NCBI RefSeq assembly: GCF_001667315.1
Contig: NZ_LZHT01000091.1
Span: forward strand, 26,523-90,522
Source of the DNA: Mycobacterium sp. 852002-10029_SCH5224772
GTDB lineage: Bacteria; Actinomycetota; Actinomycetes; Mycobacteriales; Mycobacteriaceae
Reading direction: 5' to 3'
DNA length: 64,000 nucleotides
Position 1 is the stretch's first letter. Each line of letters begins with the position of its first letter. The notes below the pieces were generated by a model. The model worked only from the letters and a program-made list of their open reading frames with translations. It had not been told where the DNA came from and did not search any database. A program made the position numbers and the translations under genes. Shown piece after piece: positions 45,666 through 55,124 of this stretch.

Positions 45666-46256
45666 ATGGCAACGATCACCGCCGGGACCGGAACCCAGCT
45701 CGGTTACGCCCGAGTGAGCACCGGCCACCAGTCCCTCGACCAACAGATCGACGCGCTTACCGCTGCGGGGGTGGATTCGCCTCGGGTCTACTCGGACAAG
45801 CTTTCTGGCACCTCGACGCGAGAGCAGCGGCCCGGTCTCGCGGCCCTGCTGAACTACGCCCGCCAGGGTGATGCCATCGTCGTGGTGGGCATTGATCGCC
45901 TGGGGCGCAACGCAGCCGAAGTAATGGCGACGATTCGTGAACTTGGCGAACGCGGCATTGTGCTGCGTTCACTCCGCGAAGGCATCGACACATCGAACGC
46001 GACGGGCCGGATGGTGGCCGGCGTGCTCGCAAGTCTTGCGGAACTTGAACTTGAACTTGGCCGCGAACGCCGGTCCGCAGCTCGGGAAGCGAGACGCGTT
46101 CGCGGACAACACATCGGTAGACCGAAAGCACTCGACGACAAGAAAATTGCACTGGCGCGACGAATGCATGCTAGCGGGGAGTCAGCCACCACGATTGCAA
46201 GCACTCTCGGCGTCAGCCGCGCGACGATATACCGGGTGCTGTCGGACGCGGCCTGA
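45666..46256 (+). CDS. Serine recombinase (resolvase/invertase family)
   Basis: 196 residues. Catalytic Ser in GYARVSTGHQSLDQQIDAL (residue 17), then VYSDKLSGTSTREQRPGLAA, VVVGIDRLGRNAAEVMATI (the R-L-G-R motif), and a C-terminal HTH (ATTIASTLGVSRATIYRVL). Standard resolvase length. The half-sites at 45544-45657 are likely targets. No matching transposase is nearby, so it may be a leftover of a Tn3-like element or an island-maintenance resolvase. Confidence 0.92.
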   Translation: MATITAGTGTQLGYARVSTGHQSLDQQIDALTAAGVDSPRVYSDKLSGTSTREQRPGLAALLNYARQGDAIVVVGIDRLGRNAAEVMATIRELGERGIVLRSLREGIDTSNATGRMVAGVLASLAELELELGRERRSAAREARRVRGQHIGRPKALDDKKIALARRMHASGESATTIASTLGVSRATIYRVLSDAA

Positions 46257-46296
46257 CAGCACCATCACTCGGGTAGAACGATAGTTAGGTGGTGCG

Positions 46297-47178
46297 ATGC
46301 CGGAGAGTTACCTGGAAAGACTGCTCACGGAACTAGAACAGTTGCAGCAGGCATACCTCGACGTCCTTGATGACTCGACGATTGAGAATGTCGATCCGAA
46401 TAGAGGCGGGGGCGACATAGCCTTCTTCGGCTACGCAGAGTGGGGATGGGGCAAAAGCGACAACAATCTTGAGTCTCGTCGCATGACGTTATTACGAACC
46501 GTGCGCGAATGGGAACCACGATTCCGACTCCTGTTTCCGCATCCCACGCCTCGCGTGAGCAAACGCTTAGATGAGAACCTGGGCCGCCTCAGGAAATGGC
46601 TTGTACGAGACGGTAAGAAACCGCACGATATTCCATCGACCATCGCTCAGGCGAAGGATAAGCTCACCACGACTGTAGGGAACCTTCGGGACTTGGCCGA
46701 CTTACTTCCACCTGACGATTACGCAGTGAGGCTGGTGGTCGATACGAACGCACTAATCGACAACCCTGACCTGGCTGCCTATAAGGGAACTCTTGGCAAC
46801 CGCTATGTAATCCATCTCCTACCGGTCGTACTGCGAGAACTTGACGACCTAAAACGCGGCGGGCGTAGTGAGATCGTCCGCCAAGGCGCGCAGGCTGCCG
46901 AGCGGAGGCTGAAAGGCATACGGAACAACGGCGACGTTCGCAAGGGTGTGCGCGTAGCGAGCAACATAGTCGCGAAATTCGAGCACATCGAGCCGATAGC
47001 CGAAAATCTTCCTGACTGGCTCGACCTGACAGTGCCCGACGACCGTCTCGTTGCGTCAACACTGCTGCTGCAAAGTACGCATCCCGGATCAGCCTTCCAC
47101 GTTGCCACCGGCGACATCAACCTTCAAACGAAATTAGCGGCGGTCGGACTCCCATTCGTGGAAGCCCCTAAGCCATAG
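46297..47178 (+). CDS. PIN-domain protein (putative RNase)
   Basis: 293 residues. The N-terminal 140 residues are helical and contain GDIAFFGYAEWGWGKSDNN, unfamiliar to me. The C-terminal PIN domain is clear: LVVDTNALIDNPD (first Asp near 148), VVLRELDDLKRGG, LTVPDDRLVASTLL and VATGDINLQTKLAAVGLPF. All four acidic positions appear present, so RNA cleavage is plausible. It lies between the recombinase and Sir2-HerA genes; no antitoxin-like gene is adjacent. Confidence 0.8.
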   Translation: MPESYLERLLTELEQLQQAYLDVLDDSTIENVDPNRGGGDIAFFGYAEWGWGKSDNNLESRRMTLLRTVREWEPRFRLLFPHPTPRVSKRLDENLGRLRKWLVRDGKKPHDIPSTIAQAKDKLTTTVGNLRDLADLLPPDDYAVRLVVDTNALIDNPDLAAYKGTLGNRYVIHLLPVVLRELDDLKRGGRSEIVRQGAQAAERRLKGIRNNGDVRKGVRVASNIVAKFEHIEPIAENLPDWLDLTVPDDRLVASTLLLQSTHPGSAFHVATGDINLQTKLAAVGLPFVEAPKP

Positions 47179-47469
47179 CTCGCACAGAGGCGCGGCTCAA
47201 GGGTGAGGGCTGCCCCTTCGCCCATCAACGCCCGCCTTGAACAGCGCAGCACCCGCACTCTCTCCGGACGTCACGGCATCGACGCCAGGACCATCTGTGG
47301 CCGAACGCGTGTTGACCATGAGGCGAAGTCGCGAATGTGATTCAGTGCAACCATGACCCGTCTGTCGTTGGTGATGCTAGGAGGCATTTGTCCGTTCGAT
47401 GTCTGGCCGTTGTGGTGGCAACGCGTGATCTGACGTTTGCTCTCACCTGCTAGAGGTCTTGTATCAGGG
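47179..47469. other. Intergenic region between PIN and SHOCT genes
   Basis: No convincing gene, repeat or hairpin is visible. It probably contains the promoter of the SHOCT gene. Confidence 0.4.
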
Positions 47470-48024
47470 ATGGAAGAGGTCACAGAGTTCCTATCAGGTA
47501 TAGCCAGATTCATGGCACTTGCGAAGCTGTCGAGGACTCAAGTCAATACTGCGGCGCAAGATGGGATAAGCCCCCGTCCCGCCAAAACAAGCAAGATGGA
47601 GAATAAGTTGTCGAACAAGCCACACGCTCCGATAAATCACAAATTCGGCCCCTTCACGGTGCTCACCGAATATCCGGATGGAACTGCTGAATACCTTAAA
47701 GGTCTTACGACCCATTTCAGAGTGCGTATCGCCGATGTTCGCGGCTTCTCCGTTACCAAAGGGGCGAAGTGGGCTCAACGAGATTTAAACGTACTCGGAC
47801 AAGGCACCGTTATCGCGACCGTCGTGGACTGTTCCGATGTCATGTGCAATAAAATCGAGGAGTGGTTTCGCAACCATCCCCAGTTCTATACCAATGCTCC
47901 GACAGCCAGCTCTAGTTCGACATCAGTGGCCGATGAGCTAAGGAAACTGGCCGATTTGCGGACGGAAGGCATCTTGACGGAGGCAGAGTTCCAAGAGGAA
48001 AAGGCGCGACTGCTACGACGATAG
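47470..48024 (+). CDS. SHOCT-domain protein, otherwise unknown
   Basis: 184 residues from ATG 47470; an ATG at 47596 (MENKLSNKPHAPINHKFG) is a reasonable alternative because the conserved-looking part starts there. A PH-like middle (FGPFTVLTEYPDGTAEYLKG, FRVRIADVRGFSVTKGAKWA) is followed by a C-terminal SHOCT helix pair (VADELRKLADLRTEGILTEA, then EFQEEKARLLRR). SHOCT modules are oligomerisation appendages of varied proteins. Relation to the neighbouring defence genes unknown. Confidence 0.65.
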   Translation: MEEVTEFLSGIARFMALAKLSRTQVNTAAQDGISPRPAKTSKMENKLSNKPHAPINHKFGPFTVLTEYPDGTAEYLKGLTTHFRVRIADVRGFSVTKGAKWAQRDLNVLGQGTVIATVVDCSDVMCNKIEEWFRNHPQFYTNAPTASSSSTSVADELRKLADLRTEGILTEAEFQEEKARLLRR

Positions 48025-48641
48025 GCCCCGTCCACTCGGCCGCCACCCCACAGACAGCCCGCAGCACACCCGTCGACGACCATGAATCTCACTCCGTTCT
48101 CGACGACAAGACTGACCGTGCTACGGGATTGCGAATCATTAGCTGTTAACGCTCACCAATGAGCGTTAACAGCAAACCTCTGGCAGAAGCGCCTGATAAG
48201 CCGTGGGTCGCGCTCAGAACCGGTATGGGTGCCCGGGGAGCGTTTTTGTGTTGTCGGCCATGCCTGTCGGGTCCACCCGCCAAACGCCCATGTTGTACTC
48301 GTATGCATCGAGAAGGCCGGCTCCAAGGGAGTGGGGGTGGGGGGTGGCCCCTCAAGTAAGTAGCACCCGCCTCGTACAGCCAGCGGGTCTTCTCTCTCCG
48401 AACATTCGTTTGAGATAGCGTCCGAGATTCCGCGTCTGCACCGTCAGATTTAGTTTCGAAAGCTAGGGTTACCGGGGAGGAGCGTTGAGGACGGAGCTTG
48501 TTATTGCGCAGGCGATCGAAGCGCTTAGATCGCATTCATTCAGCACGTTCACCACCGCGTTCTTCGCGAACAGGGCCGTAGCGAACAGAACTTCGGCCCC
48601 TCATCACGCCGCTTCTGTCAAGAGAGCTGGATTTTGAAACG
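48025..48641. other. 617-bp non-coding region before the Sir2 gene
   Basis: Contains a perfect 14-bp stem hairpin at 48142-48173 and G-rich runs around 48330-48350. An ORF from TTG 48485 behind GGGGAGGAG, ending just before the Sir2 start, encodes about 50 residues (RTELVIAQAIEALRSHSF) and could be a leader peptide, but composition support is weak. Confidence 0.4.
48142..48173. repeat. Perfect 14-bp inverted repeat (hairpin)
   Basis: GCTGTTAACGCTCA (48142-48155) and its exact complement (48160-48173) around CCAA. No T-run follows on either strand, so an operator, att-type site or structured RNA is as likely as a terminator. Confidence 0.7.
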
Positions 48642-49850
48642 ATGACCCAATCGACCACCAGCGCCAACCCGTCCCAAGACCGTCCGGTCGAAGTTTTTGC
48701 TGCGTTCACGCGCGACTGGCAAAGCCTCACGTCGGCCGGCGATGAGTCTGAGGAAGACCGAGCGGCAATTTTGAGTGCAGAACGCAGCCTTGCCGACGAA
48801 CTGAGAGCGATCGCGAATGCCGAATGTCTAATCGTTCTCGCTGGACTTGGCACGTCTCTTGGCATTAGGTCCACGACTCCGGAGGTTGCGTACAGCGGCG
48901 CGCCGTCGATGGCTGACCTATGGAGTGATGTCGAGGAGCTTGATTCGTTCAAATCTATACAAGACGCCCTTACGTCTTCTGTCGTCGCGACTCGCAATCT
49001 TGAATACGTGCTCTCTGATGCTCAGGCACGACTGGCACTCGATCAAGAGAACGAAGACTTGCAGATTTTCGTGACAGAGGCAGAAGGCATAGTCTTGGAT
49101 CGGTGCACATTCATCAGCCCGGCTTCTGATGTAAGCGGCCATGAAATCTTTCTACGTAAAGTTGCGCGTCGCTCGACACGCCTACGTCGGACACAAATTT
49201 TCACGACAAATTACGATCTAGCATTCGAAACAGCAGCGGCACGGACGCACTTCAACGTCATCGATGGATTTGGACTTGGGGGAGTCGAGTTTGACGGAGC
49301 GTCGTTTGATATAGATTTTGTGCGTCGCCGACCACACGAACAAATCACTCTCGAACCAAGCGTATTTCATTTGCTTAAGCTACATGGTTCGGTCGACTGG
49401 GATGCGTCAAGCGGTGTTGTGAAGAAGGTGCAGCAGCGGCCGGAAAACCCAGTCTTGATCTATCCCTCAGCGGCAAAATACCAATTATCCTATCAGCAAC
49501 CATATCTTGAATTTATGTCGCGCTTTCAGATTGCACTGAGACAATCCGATGTGGGTCTCATCATCGTCGGGTTCGGGTTTAACGATGAGCATATCGTAGC
49601 TCCGATCGCGGCAAGCTTAAGGAGTAATGTCGGCTTGCGTGCAGTTGTAGTTACCCCAGGAGCGCGTAGCGAAAATAGGCCCGACTCAATCAGTTGGATA
49701 GAAGGACTTATTAAGGCAGGTGATAAGCGGCTTTCTATTCTGAATGGCACTTTCGACGATTTGGTTCGGTTGCTGCCCGGCATGCCCTCATCTGAGGAGC
49801 GCGATGCGCATGTCGAGCGCGTCGCAAGTGCCGACAGGATGCCGCGCTAG
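48642..49850 (+). CDS. SIR2-domain NADase-like protein of a Sir2-HerA system
   Basis: 402 residues. The NAD-binding fold shows CLIVLAGLGTSLGIRS (about 63), TNYDLAFETAA (about 187), LKLHGSVDWDA (about 245) and IIVGFGFNDEHI (about 305), the set seen in SIR2-like defence NADases. A helical N-terminus precedes it. Its TAG stop overlaps the GTG of the HerA gene. In Sir2-HerA (Nezha) systems the two proteins assemble and deplete NAD+ and cut DNA during infection; this role is inferred from pairing and motifs. Confidence 0.9.
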   Translation: MTQSTTSANPSQDRPVEVFAAFTRDWQSLTSAGDESEEDRAAILSAERSLADELRAIANAECLIVLAGLGTSLGIRSTTPEVAYSGAPSMADLWSDVEELDSFKSIQDALTSSVVATRNLEYVLSDAQARLALDQENEDLQIFVTEAEGIVLDRCTFISPASDVSGHEIFLRKVARRSTRLRRTQIFTTNYDLAFETAAARTHFNVIDGFGLGGVEFDGASFDIDFVRRRPHEQITLEPSVFHLLKLHGSVDWDASSGVVKKVQQRPENPVLIYPSAAKYQLSYQQPYLEFMSRFQIALRQSDVGLIIVGFGFNDEHIVAPIAASLRSNVGLRAVVVTPGARSENRPDSISWIEGLIKAGDKRLSILNGTFDDLVRLLPGMPSSEERDAHVERVASADRMPR

Positions 49851-51784
49851 TGGATCGACATCCTTTCGCACCCGAGCGCCAGATCGGCGTCATATACCAG
49901 GTCGAAGGCTCTATAGCGGATGTAAGCCTCGAATCAGCGACTCGACTGCCGAAGTCTCACTACGGGGAGCACCTTGGACGTGGCGAGGTCAGCGAATTTG
50001 TCTTGATTGATGTTGGCGGAACCGCAATCTTCGGCCGGATTCTTGGCATTAAAATAGCACCACAGAAGATCGATGCCTTAGCTCAGGGACTCCGAAACGT
50101 TCTAGCAGAGGGGCGGATTCAGCTGCTCTCAACGTTAAACCTAGACGGTACGGCTACGCGGGGTATAGCGAAGTATCCGAGGCTAGGCGACCCTGTTTTC
50201 GCAGCCACGACTGAGGCCGTGATGGCGGTTCTCGGCGCTAGCGCTATTGAGCCGGCGGCTCTCCTGCTAGGGCGATTGTCGGTGGACGAATCTGTAGAGG
50301 TGCGCGTACCTCTTGCTCGGCTTTTTGGCCGACACTTGGCCATCGTCGGAGCTACAGGTTCAGGAAAAAGCTGGACGCTCGGGCACCTAGCGGAAAGTGT
50401 TGCGCATCTACGGGGCAAGATGCTCTTGATTGATGCGACCGGCGAGTTTCATACACTCGGCGATAAGGCCCAGCATATCGCATTTGGATCAACTGACGGC
50501 GAGCCGGAAGGCTCGCAATTGGTGGGCGTCCCGCACTACATGATGAGAGAGTCTGATCGCAACGCTTTCCTGACGCCTTCGGGTGGTTCGCAGCTGCCCA
50601 AATTGCGTGAGGCGGTACGTACACTACGGCTTGCTTACGCAATATCGCACGATCCGGATGCGCGATCTGAGCACAGCGCGATCGTACACGCCGATGGTTA
50701 TATCGTGAAAATGGGAAAGAGCCGCATTCTATATCGGGAAGCGGCAGAGACTTATATGGTCGCGGTCGAGGGCCTTCATGCGCCGTTTGACATTCGACAA
50801 CTTGCGATTCAGATCCAGCAGGAGTGCGTGTTTGCCACAGCTCAAAACGACTCTAGGCAATTTGGGGGTGTAAGCAATAGTGAGCTGGGGTACGTCGGAA
50901 CGCTCGTAAGCAGGGTAAATGACTTGTTACAGATCCCGGAGGTAATGAGTGTTATTGATCCGCCGCCGGACACGATGGATGCTACTCAGGTCATTAAGGC
51001 TTGGATCGAACAAACGGACGCCCACGTTCTCCGCGTGTCGCTCAAGAATTTGACGTTCGCAAATAACTTGCGCGAGATTGTTGTGAATATCCTTGGTCAA
51101 ACACTGCTCGGATGGGCGCGTGAGGGTTTATTTCGAAGCATCCCGATGGTCGCCGCGATAGATGAGGCACATCAATTCTTTGACGTGACAGTGGGAGACG
51201 AGTTCGCGAGTGCTCGGCTCAACGCATTCGACTTGGTTGCAAAGGAAGGTAGGAAGTACGGCTTGACCGTGTGCGCTGCCACGCAGCGTCCGGGGGACCT
51301 TCCTGCGGGAGTTTTGAGCCAGGTGGGGATGACTATCGCTCATCGCTTGTCAGACGGCCGCGATCGGCAGCGTGTCGAGCAGGCGGCGGCCGAACTAGAT
51401 CACTCGGCGACGCGCCTCTTGCCTGGCTTGATCCCAGGGGAGGCGGTCTTGATGGGTATCGACTTCCCGGTGCCCGTGAGCGTGCGCGTGAACAGGCCCG
51501 TGGAGCCCCCTTCCTCTCAGGGGCCGGACTACACAAAATGGGGCCTTGTCGGGCAGCCCGTTGAGAACTTGCCGAAGCCACCGGTAGGGCAGGTCCCCGA
51601 AGACGATGCGGAAGATGACGTCGGGTACGAGATAGACGACGACCCTTGGGCTGGATACGAAGGCCCAGGACCCGACGACGAAGAAGAGCACGAGATAGAC
51701 GACGACCCTTGGGCTGGATACGACGGCCCAGGACCCGAAGAAGAGGAAGAGGAAGAGGAAGAGGAATACGAGGGACCGTTCTAG
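49850..51784 (+). CDS. HerA-like (DUF87) ATPase of a Sir2-HerA system
   Basis: 644 residues from GTG 49850 (TAGTG overlap with Sir2). HAS-barrel-like N-terminus, Walker A IVGATGSGKSWTLGH near 166, Walker B AAIDEAHQFFD near 437, GRKYGLTVCAATQRPGDLP with sensor and arginine-finger region after it. The tail after residue 590 is a strongly acidic repeat (EIDDDPWAGYEGPGPDDEEE twice, then a run of Glu). HerA forms a hexameric DNA translocase; the tail may contact Sir2 or mask DNA binding. Confidence 0.9.
   Translation: MDRHPFAPERQIGVIYQVEGSIADVSLESATRLPKSHYGEHLGRGEVSEFVLIDVGGTAIFGRILGIKIAPQKIDALAQGLRNVLAEGRIQLLSTLNLDGTATRGIAKYPRLGDPVFAATTEAVMAVLGASAIEPAALLLGRLSVDESVEVRVPLARLFGRHLAIVGATGSGKSWTLGHLAESVAHLRGKMLLIDATGEFHTLGDKAQHIAFGSTDGEPEGSQLVGVPHYMMRESDRNAFLTPSGGSQLPKLREAVRTLRLAYAISHDPDARSEHSAIVHADGYIVKMGKSRILYREAAETYMVAVEGLHAPFDIRQLAIQIQQECVFATAQNDSRQFGGVSNSELGYVGTLVSRVNDLLQIPEVMSVIDPPPDTMDATQVIKAWIEQTDAHVLRVSLKNLTFANNLREIVVNILGQTLLGWAREGLFRSIPMVAAIDEAHQFFDVTVGDEFASARLNAFDLVAKEGRKYGLTVCAATQRPGDLPAGVLSQVGMTIAHRLSDGRDRQRVEQAAAELDHSATRLLPGLIPGEAVLMGIDFPVPVSVRVNRPVEPPSSQGPDYTKWGLVGQPVENLPKPPVGQVPEDDAEDDVGYEIDDDPWAGYEGPGPDDEEEHEIDDDPWAGYDGPGPEEEEEEEEEEYEGPF
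51629..51754 (+). repeat. 63-bp tandem repeat in the HerA 3' end
   Basis: A 63-bp unit beginning GAGATAGACGACGACCCTTG starts at 51629 and again at 51692; the second copy diverges after about 48 bp into GAA/GAG repeats. It encodes the acidic DDDPWAGY repeats. Confidence 0.85.
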
Positions 51785-51812
51785 GTCGGAAACGGCCCGA
51801 ACTACTAGGCGC

Positions 51813-53339
51813 TCAGCCGGCCAGCGTCCAGTGAGTTCCCTTGTGGCCCCTGGTGTTGGCAGCAACATACAGTTGATTCTTCGCATATCCTGCGGCTTCC
51901 CCCGCCTCCCGCACAGCGGCCCCCTCCACGGTGTCGTGGCCCTTGGCGCGCAGCTCAGCAAGGTGCCCATCGAACCATTTCTGGCATGAAATTCTCGACG
52001 TATCCGTCTTCTGTGGCCGGTGCGCTTCCATGCTTACAACGGTGGCCGAGCGTTCATCCTGAACGCGACGTTCATCTCCGCTGACATGCGACGACACCCC
52101 CTGAACGGACTGTTCACCCTGAACGGTCCCCGTCAGCCGATAGCGGGTGCCGCCGGCAACAGAAATGGCCAGCACCCGACCCTCATCAACTAACTCGGCG
52201 AGGGCCTGTGCAAGTAGCTTCCGACGGTGCGGCTTTCCCAATGCCGAGTTCAAATCGCTGGCCGACGCAACCCCGCCCCGCTTGGTCAGCACCGCGACGA
52301 TGCTGGCCTTCACCGACTCAAGTTGCTCACGTTTGTAGTCCTCACGCCCCTCGCAGCGGAGAGCATCATTCTTGCCACGCTCGCGAAATGCAGCGGCCCG
52401 AATTTCGGCCTCCTGCTTTAGCAGTGAGGCGCGAGTCCGGTCGGACACCGCCATGATCTTCCCCGACTTGTCCCAGTCCCATTCGGTCACCTCGGAGCGA
52501 CGATGCATGATCGCCAGGAGCGCGGCGACCTTGCAACGGGTCAGCACGGCATGACCATCAAGCGCGTCAGCCTCGCCACGATTCCGCGCGATATTGGCCG
52601 CGCGGATAGCGGGCACAATCTCCGGGAATCCGTACGTGATGTCCACGACATCGTCAGCACCTGGATTCCATATCGGCAGGTCCGTCACCAACGGCGCGGG
52701 GTCTCTGAAATCGCCATCTGCGATGTTCGGGTCGGTCACTGGCACCCATAGGAACCGTTGCGGAGTGCCACCGGTCGTGTCTCCGAAGATGACATTGGCG
52801 TGACCCGGCTGCACTCCAACTGACAGGCACGCTCGATAGGAATGAGCCGGAACGTTGCGGCTACTGTCTTTTGTCGCGTTGGTCTGCCCGATCTGCTCAC
52901 CCATCGCCAGACTCTTCACCGTCGGCAACAAGACGCTGCCTTGGGTTTTCGTCAACGCGGTAAGGGCATCGACTTCTGGCACCTCGAAGATGACTGGCTC
53001 AATCTCACCTGATCCAGACCGCCGCGCAAACACTTCGGCAATCCCCTGACCCGAGCCGAGAGGGAGCGTCAGGATTTCGACAGGCCATGCCAAGGCCGCA
53101 ACCTTGGCACTGCTCCCCTTGCCTGCTCCGGACCTCCCCACGAACGCGCACAACAGATTTAGACTGGCTCGACCGCCGATGACCGCCGGCAACTGCACAT
53201 TGGGCGGGACGCTGGCAGCGACCCGAAGCAACACCCCAAACAACACCGCCCACGGTGACACATAACGAGCACATGCCCACCCGTGAATCTTCCTCAACTG
53301 ATCACTATCGGACTTCAAAAAGAACTCTTCATCATTCAT
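51813..53339 (-). CDS. P-loop ATPase of the element (DUF3987/primase-associated-like)
   Basis: 508 residues. N-terminal part reads HGWACARYVSPWAVLFGVLL, then Walker A AFVGRSGAGKGSSAK near 72 and VIFEVPEVDALTAL near 118 as a possible Walker B. The central part (RACLSVGVQPGHANVIFGD, GGTPQRFLWVPVTD) matches element-encoded helicase-like proteins of the DUF3987 type. C-terminal winged-helix segments follow. It is likely the replication protein of island 2, matching the RepA-like protein of island 1. It faces the integrase end of the island. Confidence 0.65.
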   Translation of the reverse strand: MNDEEFFLKSDSDQLRKIHGWACARYVSPWAVLFGVLLRVAASVPPNVQLPAVIGGRASLNLLCAFVGRSGAGKGSSAKVAALAWPVEILTLPLGSGQGIAEVFARRSGSGEIEPVIFEVPEVDALTALTKTQGSVLLPTVKSLAMGEQIGQTNATKDSSRNVPAHSYRACLSVGVQPGHANVIFGDTTGGTPQRFLWVPVTDPNIADGDFRDPAPLVTDLPIWNPGADDVVDITYGFPEIVPAIRAANIARNRGEADALDGHAVLTRCKVAALLAIMHRRSEVTEWDWDKSGKIMAVSDRTRASLLKQEAEIRAAAFRERGKNDALRCEGREDYKREQLESVKASIVAVLTKRGGVASASDLNSALGKPHRRKLLAQALAELVDEGRVLAISVAGGTRYRLTGTVQGEQSVQGVSSHVSGDERRVQDERSATVVSMEAHRPQKTDTSRISCQKWFDGHLAELRAKGHDTVEGAAVREAGEAAGYAKNQLYVAANTRGHKGTHWTLAG

Positions 53340-53375
53340 GAGCCTGCGTCTTCCTTAGCCAAGGGGTTAAGCGAA

Positions 53376-53567
53376 CTAAGCTGCGAACATTGGCTTTTCG
53401 AGTGCCAACAACGAATCGCGGTCGACTCGAATGGTCGAACGGCCCCCGATCCGGTAAGCCTTTAAACGGCCATCCGCGATCATCCGCCGGACCGTCTTGT
53501 CCGAACAGTTCAGCCGGGTCGCGGCCTGAGCAATAGTGGGCCGCAAGGGAACATCAGTGAGACTCAT
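53376..53567 (-). CDS. Excisionase-like HTH protein of island 2
   Basis: 63 residues from ATG 53567 (MSLTDVPLRPTIAQAATRLN). CSDKTVRRMIADGRLKAYRI, then RSTIRVDRDSLLAL is a canonical excisionase HTH. The upstream in-frame extension to 53765 is discarded because it overlaps the integrase end and lacks coding character. It stands 36 bp from the ATPase gene and just downstream of the integrase. Confidence 0.8.
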   Translation of the reverse strand: MSLTDVPLRPTIAQAATRLNCSDKTVRRMIADGRLKAYRIGGRSTIRVDRDSLLALEKPMFAA

Positions 53568-53751
53568 GGGTACTCCGCAACGAATCCAGTCAGGCACCAT
53601 GTGATTGGGTGCCCTACCTTTTGACTGGACGCGCCCGGTCAAACCGTTTCGTGACTCACCGGGAAGTTTCGTTGCTGTACGCGTCCACAAACTTACACAG
53701 CAAAAGTTAGCACACATGTTCGACAAGGCAAGGCAATAGCGCCCCGGCGTG

Positions 53752-54957
53752 TCACTGCTGGGCAAGCTTTGACATTGCCGCCGCGAGCTTCGCGTCTCTC
53801 CCCTGCCCGACGTGCTGGTAGCGCATCGCGGCCTGTGGCGATGAGTGCCCGATGCGGTCCATCAGTTCTCCGAGGGTTGCCCCCGTCTGCGCATACAACG
53901 TTGCGCCGGTGTGCCGCAGGTCGTGGAACCGAAGGTCTGTGCGCTTGGCCGCAGCCCTGGCCTTGTAGTAATGCCGATACAGGGTGGACGGCTGCAATCG
54001 CACGGGCTGGCCGTTCGCGTCAGCCTCCCCCCGCTGCGGAGGAAATAGCAATGAATCCTTCTCGTTACCAACGTATTTAGATGCTAAATGTGCCTCAATC
54101 GCTGGGAGTACGTGTGGCGGAATGGCGACGTCGCGGATACCGGCCTCGCTCTTTGGCAGCCCAATTTCCCAGCCGCCCTTGATCCGAGACGCTGCCCGAC
54201 GTATGTGGATCACACCCTGCCGAACCTTGGTCTCGTTGGCCTCCTGGTCACGCTCCACAACCTCGTAGATGTTGATGTCGTTGCGCCGCAACTCGACCAG
54301 CTCGCCGTCTCGCATCGCGCACCAGGTAGCCAACACAACCATTGGCGCCAGATGTTCGGGCATCTCGGAGACGATGATGTCAAGCTCTGCATACGTCGCT
54401 GGCTTGGTCTTGCTCTTACGCTCGGTGCTGCCGCCGCCGATAATCTCGCACGGGTTGACGTCAATCAGCCGGTCACGCTTGCGGGCCGTCTCCATGATCG
54501 TTCGCAACAACCCGTAAGCATGTGCGCGGGTAGTCGGCGCATTGGGAGCAACCTTGGCGTACCAACGGTCAACGGACCCCATCGTGATGTCGCGGACGGC
54601 CTTGCTCTGGAACGTCGGGTAGATGTGAGCTTCCAACAGTTGTTCGTAGTGCTCGCGGGTGCGCGGACGCAATGGACGGCCCTTCACGGTGCGCGTCTCG
54701 ACCCACTTGCGGGCATAGTCGTCGAACTTGATTTCGGCTGTGCGCTTGGATTGCTTCTGCTCGGCGGTCGCCGGCGGTGACCACAGTTCCCGGTCAATCT
54801 CGCGGCGGCGGTCTGTCAGCCAGCCTTCGGCGTCGATCTTCGCCGCGAACGTGTGAGGTGCGATGTACACCCGGCTATCGGGGCCGGTGTAGGACGCCTG
54901 CCAGCGACCCGAATTGAACTGCCGGATGCGTCCGAACCCGCGCCGCTGCCGTGCCAC
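53752..54957 (-). CDS. Tyrosine site-specific integrase of island 2
   Basis: 401 residues from GTG 54957 (MARQRRGFGRIRQFNSGRWQ, an AP2-like arm-binding start); the frame is open to 55059 but without a better start. Catalytic residues: WCAMRDGELVELRR (Arg), FHDLRHTGATLYAQ (H-x-x-R), IGHSSPQAAMRYQHV (His, Tyr). It lies 168 bp from attR. It resembles the island 1 integrase in build, and both target tRNA-Val genes. Confidence 0.93.
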   Translation of the reverse strand: MARQRRGFGRIRQFNSGRWQASYTGPDSRVYIAPHTFAAKIDAEGWLTDRRREIDRELWSPPATAEQKQSKRTAEIKFDDYARKWVETRTVKGRPLRPRTREHYEQLLEAHIYPTFQSKAVRDITMGSVDRWYAKVAPNAPTTRAHAYGLLRTIMETARKRDRLIDVNPCEIIGGGSTERKSKTKPATYAELDIIVSEMPEHLAPMVVLATWCAMRDGELVELRRNDINIYEVVERDQEANETKVRQGVIHIRRAASRIKGGWEIGLPKSEAGIRDVAIPPHVLPAIEAHLASKYVGNEKDSLLFPPQRGEADANGQPVRLQPSTLYRHYYKARAAAKRTDLRFHDLRHTGATLYAQTGATLGELMDRIGHSSPQAAMRYQHVGQGRDAKLAAAMSKLAQQ

Positions 54958-55124
54958 CCTTATCGCCCCTATCCTGCTATCGCGCGCAATATAAACGCAA
55001 TAAGGGTGCCATCGTCTGGGTAGCAATGTCCAATATTGTCTCGCGATAGCTTGACACATACCAGCAGCTAAACACCGTATTTAGGCTGGTGGTGGCGATG
55101 GGGACAAATTTGCTCGCACAACTA

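Noticed and set aside
47271..47513. Minus-strand ORF in the PIN-SHOCT gap
   Set aside because: No start signal, no domain and unremarkable codon use.
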